In this document: positions 52,476 through 61,796 of the stretch, piece after piece | Layout of the letters: every line of letters starts with the position of its first letter | Numbering within the stretch: the first letter of the stretch is position 1 | Source of the DNA: Rhodoblastus acidophilus | GTDB lineage: Bacteria > Pseudomonadota > Alphaproteobacteria > Rhizobiales > Beijerinckiaceae | DNA: 64,000 bases | Assembly: GCF_025961575.1 (NCBI RefSeq) | Contig: NZ_JAOQNX010000030.1 | Coordinates: 1 to 64,000, forward strand | Direction of reading: 5' to 3' | Made by a program: the position numbers and the translations under genes | Notes under the pieces: model-generated | Seen by the model: only the letters and a program-made list of their open reading frames with translations | What the model was told of the DNA's origin: nothing | Database searches by the model: none

Positions 52476-53153
52476 TTACGAATGTCTTTTACCCCGGACG
52501 GGGGTCGCCGCGCATAAAGACGCTTGAGGCGGGTCCGCCATCAGTCCCTTGAGCGTGAGGTCGATATGGGCGGCGACATAGGCTTCTTCGTCGACGGGCG
52601 GCGCATCGCCGAAAATCAGCCTGACCACGCCGAGGAACAGCGTCGGCGCGACCACGATCCGCACGGTTTCGAGCGAGAGGTCGGCGCGGAATTTCCCGGT
52701 CGCCATCCCTTCGTCCAGCATCGTCGAGACCAGGCCGAGCAGGGGGACGACGAAATCGCGGTAATGCTCGGCGACCAGCTGGGGAAAATGCTTGCCCTCG
52801 GCGATCATGAACCGCAGCATCTCGCGCCCGCGCTTGTCCTCGACGCAGCGGCCGTAGAGAAAATGCAGCAGCGCCCGCAATTTCTCGTCGGTCTCGCCCT
52901 TGATCCCCGCGACGAAACTGTCGGCGTCGGCGAGCAGGCCGGCGGAATGGCTGCGCACCATGTCTTCGAACAGTTTTTCCTTGGTGGGGAAATAGACGTA
53001 GATCGTGCCCTTGGTCACGCCGGCGCGCGCCGCCACGTCCTCCAGGCGGGTCGCGGCATAGCCGCCCTGCGCGAAGGCCTCGAATGCGGCGTCCAGAATC
53101 TCTCCGGGACGCTCCGCCTTTCGCCGGCGGCGGAACCCCTCACATTTGAACAC
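52476..53153 (-). CDS. TetR/AcrR-family repressor, probable regulator of the adjacent RND genes
   Basis: 225 residues. HTH region about 18-65 (EILDAAFEAFAQGGYAATRL, VAARAGVTKGTIYVYFPTKE); the rest is a helical ligand domain with a C-terminal TetR_C-type end. Divergent from the adaptor gene, with a perfect palindrome between them. TetR proteins of this layout usually repress the pump until a substrate binds. Confidence 0.9.
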   Translation of the reverse strand: MFKCEGFRRRRKAERPGEILDAAFEAFAQGGYAATRLEDVAARAGVTKGTIYVYFPTKEKLFEDMVRSHSAGLLADADSFVAGIKGETDEKLRALLHFLYGRCVEDKRGREMLRFMIAEGKHFPQLVAEHYRDFVVPLLGLVSTMLDEGMATGKFRADLSLETVRIVVAPTLFLGVVRLIFGDAPPVDEEAYVAAHIDLTLKGLMADPPQASLCAATPVRGKRHS

Positions 53154-53168
53154 GCGACGCCCTCATGA

Positions 53169-53196
53169 ATTATTGACTTTCCGGTCAGTCAATAAT
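53169..53196. promoter_or_regulatory. Operator-like palindrome ATTATTGACT-N8-AGTCAATAAT
   Basis: Perfect 10-bp arms separated by TTCCGGTC, 15 bases before the TetR start and 47 before the adaptor start. Size, symmetry and place are those of an autoregulatory TetR operator that would cover both promoters. Confidence 0.75.
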
Positions 53197-53243
53197 ATTG
53201 CATTGAGCGACGAAAATCTCCAGCTCTTTTTCACGGGGTGCTG

Positions 53244-54359
53244 ATGACCTCTGGCCCGCGTAAACCTCCTTTGCGTTCCGGCCCCTATGCCGCCGCAGGC
53301 GCCCTCGCGCTGATGATCGCGCTTTCGGGCTGCGGCGAGGGCGCGAAGTCCAAAACCCATCCGCCGCTCAATGTGGTGGCGCAAAAGGTCCAGCTCGAAA
53401 CCCGCGAGCGCGATCTCGTCCTGTCCGGCGCCGTGCGGGCGCGCGTGCAGACCGAGCTCTCGTTCCGCATCTCCGGCCGCGTCATCGAACGCACCGGCGA
53501 CGTCGGGCAGCATGTCGAGGCCGACGCCGTGCTGGCGCGGCTCGATCCTTCCGAACAGCAGGCCGATCTCAATTCCGCCCAGGCCGGGCTCGCCGGCGCC
53601 GAGGCGAGCTGGCGCCAGGCCAAGGCCACTTATGACCGGCAAAAGAGCCTGCTCGCCAGCGGGTTCACCACCCAGGCCGCCTATGAGCTCGCCGACCAGA
53701 CCCTGCGCGGCGCGCAGGGCTCGCTCGACGCCGCCAAGGCGCAGGTGGCGACAGCCCAGGATGCGCTGTCCTACACAAATCTGGTCGCCGGCCATGCCGG
53801 GATCATCACGGCGCGCAACATCGAGGTCGGTCAGGTGGCGCAGTCGGCGCAGTCGGCGTTCTCCTTTGCCGAGGACGGCCCGCGCGACGCCGTCTTCGCG
53901 CTCTACGAAACGCCCTTTTCCCATCCGCCGGACAGCAATCGCGTCGATCTCGCGCTGATCGCCGATCCCGAGGTCACCGCATCAGGCCATATTCGCGAGG
54001 TCTCTCCGGTGATCGACGCCAAGACCGGCACGATCCAGGCGAAAGTCCAGATCGACGCGGATCAGAACAAATTCCCCTTGGGCGCCGCCATCACCGGCCG
54101 CGCGCGCTGGGTCATGCCCAATGTCGTGGTGCTGCCGTGGACGGCGCTCACCAGCAGCGCCGGCAAGCCGGCCGTCTGGGTCGTCGATCCCGCCAGCGGA
54201 CGCACCTCCCTGCGCCCGGTGACGGTCGCCGTCTATGAAAGCGAGCATGTGGTGCTGAAGGACGGGGTCAAGCCCGGCGAATTCGTCGTCACCGAGGGCG
54301 GCAAGTTCTTGCGCGAGGATCAGCTGGTGCGCATCCAGAACGAGGAGGCGCTGAAATGA
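53244..54359 (+). CDS. RND efflux adaptor lipoprotein, first of two
   Basis: 371 residues. Lipobox LALMIALSGCGE near residues 22-33. Hallmarks of HlyD/AcrA-type adaptors: ISGRVIERTGDVGQHVEADAVLARLD, a coiled-coil hairpin (about 95-160), NLVAGHAGIITARNIEVGQV and the beta-barrel. ATG at 53244 is chosen over GTG at 53238. Overlaps the second adaptor by ATGA. Confidence 0.9.
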   Translation: MTSGPRKPPLRSGPYAAAGALALMIALSGCGEGAKSKTHPPLNVVAQKVQLETRERDLVLSGAVRARVQTELSFRISGRVIERTGDVGQHVEADAVLARLDPSEQQADLNSAQAGLAGAEASWRQAKATYDRQKSLLASGFTTQAAYELADQTLRGAQGSLDAAKAQVATAQDALSYTNLVAGHAGIITARNIEVGQVAQSAQSAFSFAEDGPRDAVFALYETPFSHPPDSNRVDLALIADPEVTASGHIREVSPVIDAKTGTIQAKVQIDADQNKFPLGAAITGRARWVMPNVVVLPWTALTSSAGKPAVWVVDPASGRTSLRPVTVAVYESEHVVLKDGVKPGEFVVTEGGKFLREDQLVRIQNEEALK

Positions 54360-55429
54360 AGCCTTTCCCCATCGCCGCCTTGCTCGGCTTGAGCCTGCTC
54401 GCCGGATGCGGCAAGCCCGAGGCGCAGAAGGCCGAGCCGCCGCGCCCGGCCATGACCGTGATCGCCAAGCCGGCGCCGGCCTTCGACACCGCCTTTTCCG
54501 GCGTGGTCCAGCCGCAGACCCAGAGCGCGCTGAGCTTCCGCGTGCTCGGCCGGATCATTTCGCGCCCGGTGAAAGCCGGCGACCGCGTCGAGGCCGGCCA
54601 GATCATCGCGGCGCTCGACCCCACCGCCTATGAGGCGGCGGCGCGCGCCGCCGCAGCGACCTTGGCGAGCGCCCGCGCCCAGTTCGACAACGCCGCCTCA
54701 ACGGAAGCGCGGCAAAGCGCGCTGCTGGCGAAAAAAACCGCCTCGCAGGCCGCCTTCGACACCGCCGAACAGGCGCGCGCCTCGGCGCAGGCGGCGATGC
54801 AGCAGGCCGAAGCGTCCCTGGTCAAGGCCAAGGAGCAATTGTCCTATACGGTGCTCAAGGCCGAATATTCCGGCATTGTCACCGCGACCTCGGCCGAGAT
54901 CGGCCAGACCGTGGCGCCGGGACAGGCGGTGGTCACGCTGGCGGAACCCACCCGCCGCGATGCGGTGATCGATGCGCCGGAAGCGGTGATCGACGCCTTT
55001 TCGCTCGGCGACAAGTTCAATGTCGCGCTGCAGATCGACCCCTCGGTCTCCGCCAAGGGGACCCTGCGCGAGATCGCGCCGGAATCCGACGCCGCCACGC
55101 GCTCGCGCCGCCTGAAGATCGCGTTGGAGTCGCCGCCCCCGGCCTTCCGGCTGGGATCGACCATTTCCGCGCGGGTCGCCTCCGACGGGAATCCGCTGAT
55201 CCGTCTGCCCGCCTCGGCCTTGTTGCAGGAGGGGGACAGGACGCGGGTGTTCATCGTCGATCCCCAGACCATGAAAGTGTCGACGCAGGACATCGAGGTC
55301 GCGCCCGAGCGCGACGGCCGCTTTCTGGTGCGCGGCGGCCTCAAGGGCGGCGAACGCGTGGTCGTCGCCGGGGTGCATCGGCTGAGGGAAGGCCAGCAAG
55401 TGAGACTTTTTGGGAGCGTGCAGCCGTGA
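54356..55429 (+). CDS. RND efflux adaptor lipoprotein, second of two
   Basis: 357 residues with lipobox LSLLAGCGK. Same family as the preceding gene but clearly divergent: LGRIISRPVKAGDRVEAGQI, coiled coil about 90-160, LKAEYSGIVTATSAEIGQT. Two adaptors with one permease may form a mixed hexamer. Start overlaps the first adaptor and stop overlaps the permease GTG. Confidence 0.9.
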   Translation: MKPFPIAALLGLSLLAGCGKPEAQKAEPPRPAMTVIAKPAPAFDTAFSGVVQPQTQSALSFRVLGRIISRPVKAGDRVEAGQIIAALDPTAYEAAARAAAATLASARAQFDNAASTEARQSALLAKKTASQAAFDTAEQARASAQAAMQQAEASLVKAKEQLSYTVLKAEYSGIVTATSAEIGQTVAPGQAVVTLAEPTRRDAVIDAPEAVIDAFSLGDKFNVALQIDPSVSAKGTLREIAPESDAATRSRRLKIALESPPPAFRLGSTISARVASDGNPLIRLPASALLQEGDRTRVFIVDPQTMKVSTQDIEVAPERDGRFLVRGGLKGGERVVVAGVHRLREGQQVRLFGSVQP

Positions 55430-58400
55430 GCAAGTTCAATCTTTCGGACTGGGCGCTCGATCGGCGCTCGCTGATCTGGTATTTCATGATCGTCTTCGTG
55501 ATCGCCGGGACCTTCGCCTATCTGAGCCTGGGCCGCGAGGAAGATCCGAACTTCACCATCAAGACCATGGTGATCCAGGCCAAATGGCCGGGCGCCACCG
55601 CCGAGGAGGTCGCCAATCAGGTGACCGAGCGCATCGAGCGCAAGATGGAAGAGCTGGAATCGCTCGACTACACCCGCTCGATCACCACGGCCGGCGACAC
55701 CATCGTCTTCGTCAACCTGCTGCAGACCACCAAGGCCAAGGATGTCGAGCCGACCTGGGTGCGCGTGCGCAACATGATCGCCGACATCAAGAAGGATTTT
55801 CCCAGCGGGGTGCAGGGGCCGTTCTTCAACGACCGCTTCGGCGACGTCTATGGCAATATTTTCGCCTTCACCGCTGACGGCCTCACCCATCGGCAGTTGC
55901 GCGACCAGGTCGAGGACGCGCGGGCGAAAATCCTGACCACGCCCAATGTCGGCCGCGTCGACCTGATCGGCGCGCAGGATGAGGTGATCTTCCTCGAATT
56001 CTCGACCCGGCAGACCGCCGCCATGGGCGTCGACTTCCAGCAGGTGATGAACACGCTCGCCGCGCAAAACGCGGTGACGCCCTCCGGCGCGGTGCAGGCC
56101 GGGCCCGAACAGATTTTCGTCCGGGTCACCGGTCAGTTCACCTCGGAAGACGATCTGCGCGCCATCAACCTGCGCGTCAACGACCGTTATTTCCGTCTGA
56201 GCGACGTCGCCACCATTCGCCGCGGCTATGTCGATCCGCCCACAAATCTGTTCCGCTTCAATGGCCAGCCCGCCATTGGGCTGGCGATCGGCATGAAGGC
56301 GGGCGCCAATCTGCTCGAATTCGGCGCGGCGCTCGACAAGCAGCTCGACACGATCAAGGCGAACCTGCCGATCGGCGTCGATGTGTTTCGCGTCTCCGAC
56401 CAGCCCCAGGTGGTGGAAGAGGCGGTGTCCGGGTTTACCCGCGGCCTGTTTGAAGCCGTGGTGATCGTGCTCGCCATTTCCTTCGTCAGCCTGGGATGGC
56501 GCGCCGGTCTGGTCGTCGCTATCGCCATTCCGCTGGTGCTGGCGATCACCTTCCTGTTCATGCGCGAGACCCATATTTCCTTGCAGCGCATTTCGCTGGG
56601 CGCGCTGATCATCGCCCTGGGCCTGCTGGTCGACGACGCCATGATCGCCGTCGAAATGATGGTGGCGCGGCTCGAACTGGGCGACAATCTGCGAAAAGCG
56701 GCGACCTACGTCTACACCAGCACGGCCTTCCCCATGCTCACGGGCACGCTGGTCACGGCCGCGGGCTTCATTCCCGTGGGCCTGAACGACAGCGCGGCGG
56801 GCGAATTCACCTTCACCCTCTTCGTCGTCATTTCGGTGGCGCTGATCGTCTCCTGGCTGGTGGCCGTGCTGTTCACCCCGCTGCTCGGCGTCACCCTCCT
56901 GCCCAAGACGATGAAAGGCCATCACGAGACCGGCAAGGGATTTTTCGCGCGCGGCTTCGACCACGCGCTGGACTTCTGCATGCGCCGGCGCTGGGTGACC
57001 ATCGGGGCGACGCTCGGCGCCTTCGCCCTGGCTTTGTTCGGCATGGGTTTTGTCCAGCAGCAGTTTTTCCCGTCCTCGGACCGGCCCGAGCTGATCGTCG
57101 ACTGGAATCTGCCGCAGAATTCGTCGATCGCCGAGACCGATGCGCAGATCAAGCGCTTCGAAGCGGAAATGCTGAACGGCGAGCCGGATATCGTGCTCTA
57201 TTCGAGCTATGTCGGCGAAGGCGCCAAGCGCTTCGTGCTGTCCTTCGACGTGCAGCCCGCCAATGCCGCCTTCGGCCAGACGGTGATCCTCACCAAGAAT
57301 GTCGAGGCGCGCGACCGTCTGATCGGCAAATACCGCGATTGGCTGCGCGACACCTTCCCGGGCACCGACGCCTTCATCCATCTGCTCGACATCGGCCCGC
57401 CGGTCGGGCGGCCGGTGCAGTACCGGCTGAGCGGTCCCGACATTCAGGGCGTGCGTGAGAAATCGCGCGAACTCGCCAATATCGTCGCCAAAAACCCCAA
57501 TCTCGGCGATGTCACCTTCGACTGGGGCGAGCCGGCGCGCGTGATCAAGGTCAATGTGCTCCAGGACAAGGCGCGCTCGCTCGGCGTGTCCTCGCAGGAC
57601 ATCGCCACCGCGCTCAACAGCGTGGTCAATGGCGCCGTGGTCACGCAAGTGCGCGACGACATCTATCTCGTCAACGTCATCGCCCGCGCCAAGGGCGGCG
57701 AGCGCGCCTCCGTCGACACCTTGCAAAACCTGCAATTGCCGGGAACGGCGGGGACTTCGGTGCCGCTCGCGGCGGTGGCCAGCGTCGATTTCGCGCTGGA
57801 GCAGCCGACCATCTGGCGGCGCGCGCGCCTGCCCACGGTGACGCTGAAAATCGCCGTCAACGGCGACGTCCAGCCGGCGACCGTGGTGCAGCAGCTTGCG
57901 CCGGAGGTGAAGAAATTCACCGAGGCGCTGCCCGCCGGCTATCAGGTCCAGGTCGGCGGCGCGGTCGAGGAAAGCGCCAAGTCGCAAGGCCCGATCAACG
58001 CCGTGTTCCCGGTGATGATCTTCGTCATGGCGAGCATATTGATGATCCAGCTGCAGAGCTTCAGCCGGCTGTTCCTGGTGTTCGCGGTGGCGCCGCTCGC
58101 ATTGATCGGCGTGTCCGCGGCGCTGCTCGTCAGCCACAAGCCCATGGGCTTCGTCGCCATCCTCGGCGTGCTCGCTCTGATCGGCATCCTCATCCGCAAT
58201 TCGGTGATCCTGATCATCCAGATCGAGACCCTGCTCAAGGAGGGGAAACCCGCCTGGGATGCGGTGCGCGAGGCGACCCAGCACCGCATGCGGCCGATCA
58301 TGCTGACGGCGGCCGCCGCCACTCTGGCGCTGATCCCGATCTCGCGCGAGATCTTCTGGGGTCCGATGGCCTATGCGATGATGGGCGGCATTATCGTCGG

Positions 58401-58533
58401 CACGGTGTTGACCCTGCTGTTCCTGCCCGCGCTTTACCTCGCCTGGTTCCGGATTCCGGTTCCGGACGAGGTCAAGGCCGGCGCGGCGGCGCACGGGGCG
58501 AAGGCGCTGCCCGATCCGGTCGCCGGCGCCTGA
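55426..58533 (+). CDS. RND-family efflux permease (HAE1/AcrB-like), second system
   Basis: 1035 residues, GTG start overlapping the adaptor stop. Twelve membrane spans; proton-relay Asp pair in ALGLLVDDAMIAVEMM. It differs strongly from the permease at 28231-31329 and belongs to the group that lacks a long N-terminal amphipathic start (DRRSLIWYFMIVF). No TolC gene adjoins. Control by the divergent TetR protein is likely. Confidence 0.93.
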   Translation: MSKFNLSDWALDRRSLIWYFMIVFVIAGTFAYLSLGREEDPNFTIKTMVIQAKWPGATAEEVANQVTERIERKMEELESLDYTRSITTAGDTIVFVNLLQTTKAKDVEPTWVRVRNMIADIKKDFPSGVQGPFFNDRFGDVYGNIFAFTADGLTHRQLRDQVEDARAKILTTPNVGRVDLIGAQDEVIFLEFSTRQTAAMGVDFQQVMNTLAAQNAVTPSGAVQAGPEQIFVRVTGQFTSEDDLRAINLRVNDRYFRLSDVATIRRGYVDPPTNLFRFNGQPAIGLAIGMKAGANLLEFGAALDKQLDTIKANLPIGVDVFRVSDQPQVVEEAVSGFTRGLFEAVVIVLAISFVSLGWRAGLVVAIAIPLVLAITFLFMRETHISLQRISLGALIIALGLLVDDAMIAVEMMVARLELGDNLRKAATYVYTSTAFPMLTGTLVTAAGFIPVGLNDSAAGEFTFTLFVVISVALIVSWLVAVLFTPLLGVTLLPKTMKGHHETGKGFFARGFDHALDFCMRRRWVTIGATLGAFALALFGMGFVQQQFFPSSDRPELIVDWNLPQNSSIAETDAQIKRFEAEMLNGEPDIVLYSSYVGEGAKRFVLSFDVQPANAAFGQTVILTKNVEARDRLIGKYRDWLRDTFPGTDAFIHLLDIGPPVGRPVQYRLSGPDIQGVREKSRELANIVAKNPNLGDVTFDWGEPARVIKVNVLQDKARSLGVSSQDIATALNSVVNGAVVTQVRDDIYLVNVIARAKGGERASVDTLQNLQLPGTAGTSVPLAAVASVDFALEQPTIWRRARLPTVTLKIAVNGDVQPATVVQQLAPEVKKFTEALPAGYQVQVGGAVEESAKSQGPINAVFPVMIFVMASILMIQLQSFSRLFLVFAVAPLALIGVSAALLVSHKPMGFVAILGVLALIGILIRNSVILIIQIETLLKEGKPAWDAVREATQHRMRPIMLTAAAATLALIPISREIFWGPMAYAMMGGIIVGTVLTLLFLPALYLAWFRIPVPDEVKAGAAAHGAKALPDPVAGA

Positions 58534-58571
58534 CCTGGACTTTTGCCGGGAACAGCGCCATCTAGGACCGC

Positions 58572-58709
58572 ATGGCGCAAGCAAGATTTCTGGTCTGGGG
58601 CGGCGGCCTGACGGTCGCCGCCCTTGTTGTTCTGGCCCTGGTCTTGTGGGCGCTCTACGGGCCGCTTGTGTTCGTCAATGCGCTTAACGCCGCCTGGACC
58701 TGTTTGTGA
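58572..58709 (+). CDS. Small single-span membrane protein (45 aa) upstream of SCO gene
   Basis: 45 residues: MAQARFLVWGGGLTVAALVV at the start, one hydrophobic helix (about 7-34) and the end NALNAAWTCL. Its TGA overlaps the next gene's ATG by one base (TGATG), a typical coupled arrangement, which argues that it is real. Function unknown; it could assist copper delivery or oxidase assembly with the SCO protein. Confidence 0.55.
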   Translation: MAQARFLVWGGGLTVAALVVLALVLWALYGPLVFVNALNAAWTCL

Positions 58710-59308
58710 TGGCTTCCGAACCGACTTCCAAAAAATCCCGCGCCCTGCCGCTGATGCTGGCCGGCGCCTTCGTCGTCCTGGGCATTTCCGCCGTCGGCCT
58801 GACCCTGCTCGCCCAGCAGCCCGCGTCGACCGCCGTCGCGATCGGCGGCCCGTTCCGCTTGCACACCGGCGGCGGCAAGACCGTCACCGAGGCCGATCTG
58901 CGCGGGGCGCCGTTCCTGGTCTTCTTCGGCTACACCCATTGTCCCGACGTCTGCCCGCTCACGCTGACGAAAATTGCGCAGGTTTTCAAAGAGCTTGGAC
59001 CGGAGGCGCGGATCAAGGCTTTGTTTGTGACTGTCGATCCCGAGCGCGACACGCCCGAGCGCATGGCGGATTATGCCGGGGATTTCGACCCGCGCGTGAT
59101 CGGCCTGTCCGGCGACCGCGCCGAAGTCGACGCCATGCTCGCCGCCTATCGCGTCTATGCGCGCAAAGTCCCCACGCCGTCGGGGGATTATTCCATGGAC
59201 CACAGCGCGGTGATCTATCTGATGGACCGCGATGGAAAATTCGTACGCAGCGTCAATCTCGACCGGCCGCCGGATCAGGTGGCGAAGGATTTACGGGCGG
59301 CGCTGTAG
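58709..59308 (+). CDS. SCO1/SenC-family copper chaperone
   Basis: 199 residues with an N-terminal membrane anchor (about 15-37). Thioredoxin fold with the copper-binding CPDVCP in FFGYTHCPDVCPLTLTK and the distal His in YSMDHSAVIYLMD. Known relatives deliver copper to the CuA or other sites of haem-copper oxidases. Coupled to the 45-residue gene. Its end overlaps the convergent DedA gene by 56 bases. Confidence 0.92.
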   Translation: MASEPTSKKSRALPLMLAGAFVVLGISAVGLTLLAQQPASTAVAIGGPFRLHTGGGKTVTEADLRGAPFLVFFGYTHCPDVCPLTLTKIAQVFKELGPEARIKALFVTVDPERDTPERMADYAGDFDPRVIGLSGDRAEVDAMLAAYRVYARKVPTPSGDYSMDHSAVIYLMDRDGKFVRSVNLDRPPDQVAKDLRAAL

Positions 59309-59951
59309 TCCATTCGTCGCCGCGCAGCGGTCCGGGATAGGCCTCGACGGCGCGCGCGATCAGCTTGTTCTCCTGGGTGTGGATCAGCCACCAAAGCGCG
59401 GCTGCGCCGACCAAGGCGAGGCCCAAGGTGATTCGGCCGATTGGGCCGGCGAAATGTTCGAAAGCTTCGCCAAACGCGTAGCCGCCGAGGCCGAACACCA
59501 AAGCCCAGACGATGCCGCCGCTGGCGTTGTAGTACAGGAACTGGCCCCAGTGGTAGCGGTTCACCCCCGCCAGGAAGGCGGCGAAAATCCGCAATAGCGC
59601 GATGAACCGGCCGAAAAACACGATTTTCGCGCCGTGATGGGCGAATAAATATTGGCCGAGCTTGATGCGGTCGTCGTGCAGGCCGATTCGATGTCCATAG
59701 TTCAACAGCAGCGGCAGGCCATAGCGCCGCCCCGCCATGAAGCCGAGATTGTCGCCGAGGATGGCGCCGGCGGCGGCGAGCAGGATCACCAGTTTGATGT
59801 CGATGAGGCCGGTGGCGCCGGCGAAGACGGCGGCGAGCACCAGCGCGGTCTCGCCGGGCAGCGGAACGCCAGCGCTCTCCAACGCGACAATGCCGAACAC
59901 GACGACATAGGCGTGCTGCGCGATCAGCGGCTTGAGCGTCTCGATCAGCAC
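59253..59951 (-). CDS. DedA-family membrane protein
   Basis: 232 residues, about five hydrophobic segments. DedA (SNARE-associated/VTT) motifs: ESAGVPLPGETAL, GAILGDNLGFMAGRRYG, FFGRFIALLRIFAAFLAGVNR and FLYYNASGGIVWALVFGLGGY. The family is linked to lipid-carrier flipping (including undecaprenyl phosphate) and proton balance. It follows a second DedA gene by four bases. The C-terminal tail is Pro-rich. Confidence 0.9.
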   Translation of the reverse strand: MLIETLKPLIAQHAYVVVFGIVALESAGVPLPGETALVLAAVFAGATGLIDIKLVILLAAAGAILGDNLGFMAGRRYGLPLLLNYGHRIGLHDDRIKLGQYLFAHHGAKIVFFGRFIALLRIFAAFLAGVNRYHWGQFLYYNASGGIVWALVFGLGGYAFGEAFEHFAGPIGRITLGLALVGAAALWWLIHTQENKLIARAVEAYPGPLRGDEWTTAPPVNPSPPDPAAGRD

Positions 59952-59955
59952 GGAA

Positions 59956-60603
59956 TCACCGGCCCGGCTGCGTCGCGAGGCCGAGCGGCCCGGGCAGCGC
60001 CGCCTTGGCCTGGGCGATCAGCCTCGCCTCATGCTGGCGCAGGTATCGGCTGAACAAGATGAAGCCGGCAACCGCCAGCGCCAGCGCGGCCAGGGCGAAC
60101 GGCCCGGCGATGCGGTGGAACTCCGCGCCGAGGAAATAGCCGCCCAGGCCGAACAGGCAGGCCCAGGTGACGCCGCCGGCGGCGTTGAACAGGAAGAAGC
60201 GCAGGGGAGACAGCTTGTTTGCGCCAGCCAGGACGGCGGCGAAGGCGCGCAGCACCGCGACGAACCGGCCGAAAAACACGATGGCCCCGCCATAGCGCTG
60301 GAACAGATATTGGCCGAGGCGGAGGCGATCCTCGTCGAGGCCGATTTTCGCTCCATGGGTGAGGAGCAGGCGCAGGCCGAAGGTGCGGCCGACCCAAAAG
60401 CCGATATTGTCGCCGACAATGGCTCCGGCCGCCGCCAGCGCGATGATTTCCGCGACCGAGCCCTGCTGGCTGCTTCCGGCGAGCACCGCGGCGGTGATGA
60501 GGCTGGTTTCGCCGGGCAGCGGAATGCCGGAACTTTCCAGCGCAACCAAAAAGAACACCGCCCAGGGACCAAAATGCATCAACAAAGCATGAAAATCGGG
60601 CAA
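59956..60603 (-). CDS. DedA-family membrane protein, paralogue of the next gene
   Basis: 215 residues. ESSGIPLPGETSLITAAVL, GAIVGDNIGFWVGRTFG, FFGRFVAVLRAFAAVLAGANK and FFLFNAAGGVTWACLFGLGGY align with the downstream DedA throughout; tandem duplication is evident. Both have the conserved Glu and Arg of the family. Together they may act on different lipid carriers. Confidence 0.9.
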   Translation of the reverse strand: MPDFHALLMHFGPWAVFFLVALESSGIPLPGETSLITAAVLAGSSQQGSVAEIIALAAAGAIVGDNIGFWVGRTFGLRLLLTHGAKIGLDEDRLRLGQYLFQRYGGAIVFFGRFVAVLRAFAAVLAGANKLSPLRFFLFNAAGGVTWACLFGLGGYFLGAEFHRIAGPFALAALALAVAGFILFSRYLRQHEARLIAQAKAALPGPLGLATQPGR

Positions 60604-60689
60604 TGGCCTCTCCTTCGCCGGGCTTTGGACCCGCTCTCAAGAAGAGGCCATATGCGCGCGCGGGGCCGTGTTTTCAAGCCATCGCGGAT

Positions 60690-61079
60690 TCAGTGGAGCA
60701 CGCGGCGCAAATCCTCGCGCGCCAACGACGCGGATTCCGCCGCCCAGTTCAACACCGGGGGACGCCAGCGACAATAAGAGGCCCGCCGCGGCGCGGGCTC
60801 GAAGGCGCCGCGCAATGCGACCTGCAGGACGTGGCGCAGGCCCGCGAGAATCGGCATTTGCGCGCGGCTCATGGCGCGAACGAGTTGCTTGCGCAGTTCA
60901 GGCGAGGCCTTGCGATCATATTCCGCCAGAAGATTCGCGACAAAGGCGCCGCGGGTGACGCCAATGGGGAGCGCGGCGCGGTCGATCCGCTCCACCAGCG
61001 CGCCGCCGAGCGACATCAGGGCGGCGGCGGCGACATGTTCGTTGGCGCAGGAGCGGAACAATTCGCTGGAGTCCATCAA
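60690..61079 (-). CDS. Hypothetical protein (129 aa)
   Basis: 129 residues, helical and Arg/Ala-rich, with one Cys near the start (FRSCANEHVAAAALMSLGG) and a second in ASYCRWRPP. No family recognised, no signal peptide or span. Upstream of the DedA pair on the same strand, 86 bases away, so possibly co-transcribed. Either of two adjacent ATGs could start it. Confidence 0.5.
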   Translation of the reverse strand: MMDSSELFRSCANEHVAAAALMSLGGALVERIDRAALPIGVTRGAFVANLLAEYDRKASPELRKQLVRAMSRAQMPILAGLRHVLQVALRGAFEPAPRRASYCRWRPPVLNWAAESASLAREDLRRVLH

Positions 61080-61355
61080 TGTCTCCGTCCAGGTTGAAGA
61101 GGTTCGCCCGACCGGAAGCCGGGCGTCGCACGCTGGGCACGAACATATTGGATTGCGACCTTAGGATAACCCGCGCCCCCTCCGGGCCCGAATCACATTC
61201 CCGTGAGCTTTGTTGTTTCGCGCCCGGTCGGCGCGCCCATGGGCGCCTGAAACCGCGGTTAAAATCACGCGCTCGGCGCCCAATCGGGCGAAGGCGGCTC
61301 GCCGGCGGTGCGCTGACTTTGGAGACCTCTTGCCTGGCGAACGGCGCGTCGCTTG

Positions 61356-61796
61356 CTACCAGCTTCCCACATTCGCCGCGCTCGCCCAGGGCTCTTGCGG
61401 CGGCAGCGCCTCGCCCTTTTGCAGCAATTCAATCGAAATGCCGTCGGGGGTGCGGATGAAGGCCATGCGGCCGTCGCGCGGCGGGCGGTTGATCGTCACG
61501 CCGGCTTTGTCCAGCTTCTCGCACGTGGCGTAGATGTTTTCGACCTCATAGGCGAGATGGCCGAAATTGCGTCCGCCCGTATAGGTTTCCGGGTCCCAGT
61601 TGTAGGTCAGCTCCACCAAGGGCGAGCTCGCGCCCGCGCCGCGGCCGACATCCTCGTCGGCGGCGAGGAACACCAGCGTGAAGCGCCCCTTTTCGTTGCT
61701 GACGCGGCGGATTTCGACCATGCCGAGCTTTTTGACGAAGAAATCGAGCGCCGCTTCGAGGTCGGCGACGCGGATCATGGTGTGCAGATAACGCAT
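61356..61796 (-). CDS. gloA: Lactoylglutathione lyase (glyoxalase I)
   Basis: 146 residues of the VOC fold. Metal ligands appear as His5 ([10 protein letters not shown]), Glu62 (VELTYNW), His80 (GRNFGHLAY) and Glu123 (DGISIELLQ), the full set for a Ni-type GloA. It converts the methylglyoxal-glutathione hemithioacetal to S-lactoylglutathione. Single gene. Confidence 0.94.
   Translation of the reverse strand: MRYLHTMIRVADLEAALDFFVKKLGMVEIRRVSNEKGRFTLVFLAADEDVGRGAGASSPLVELTYNWDPETYTGGRNFGHLAYEVENIYATCEKLDKAGVTINRPPRDGRMAFIRTPDGISIELLQKGEALPPQEPWASAANVGSW

Noticed and set aside
54844-58584. A 1246-codon open frame on the minus strand opposite the RND permease
   Set aside because: It is the antisense shadow of a firm RND gene in GC-rich DNA, with Arg/His/Asp/Gly-rich low-complexity translation and no motif. 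The same holds for long frames at 34604-37024 (-), 1424-3472 (+), 38241-40139 (-) and 29947-31455 (+).
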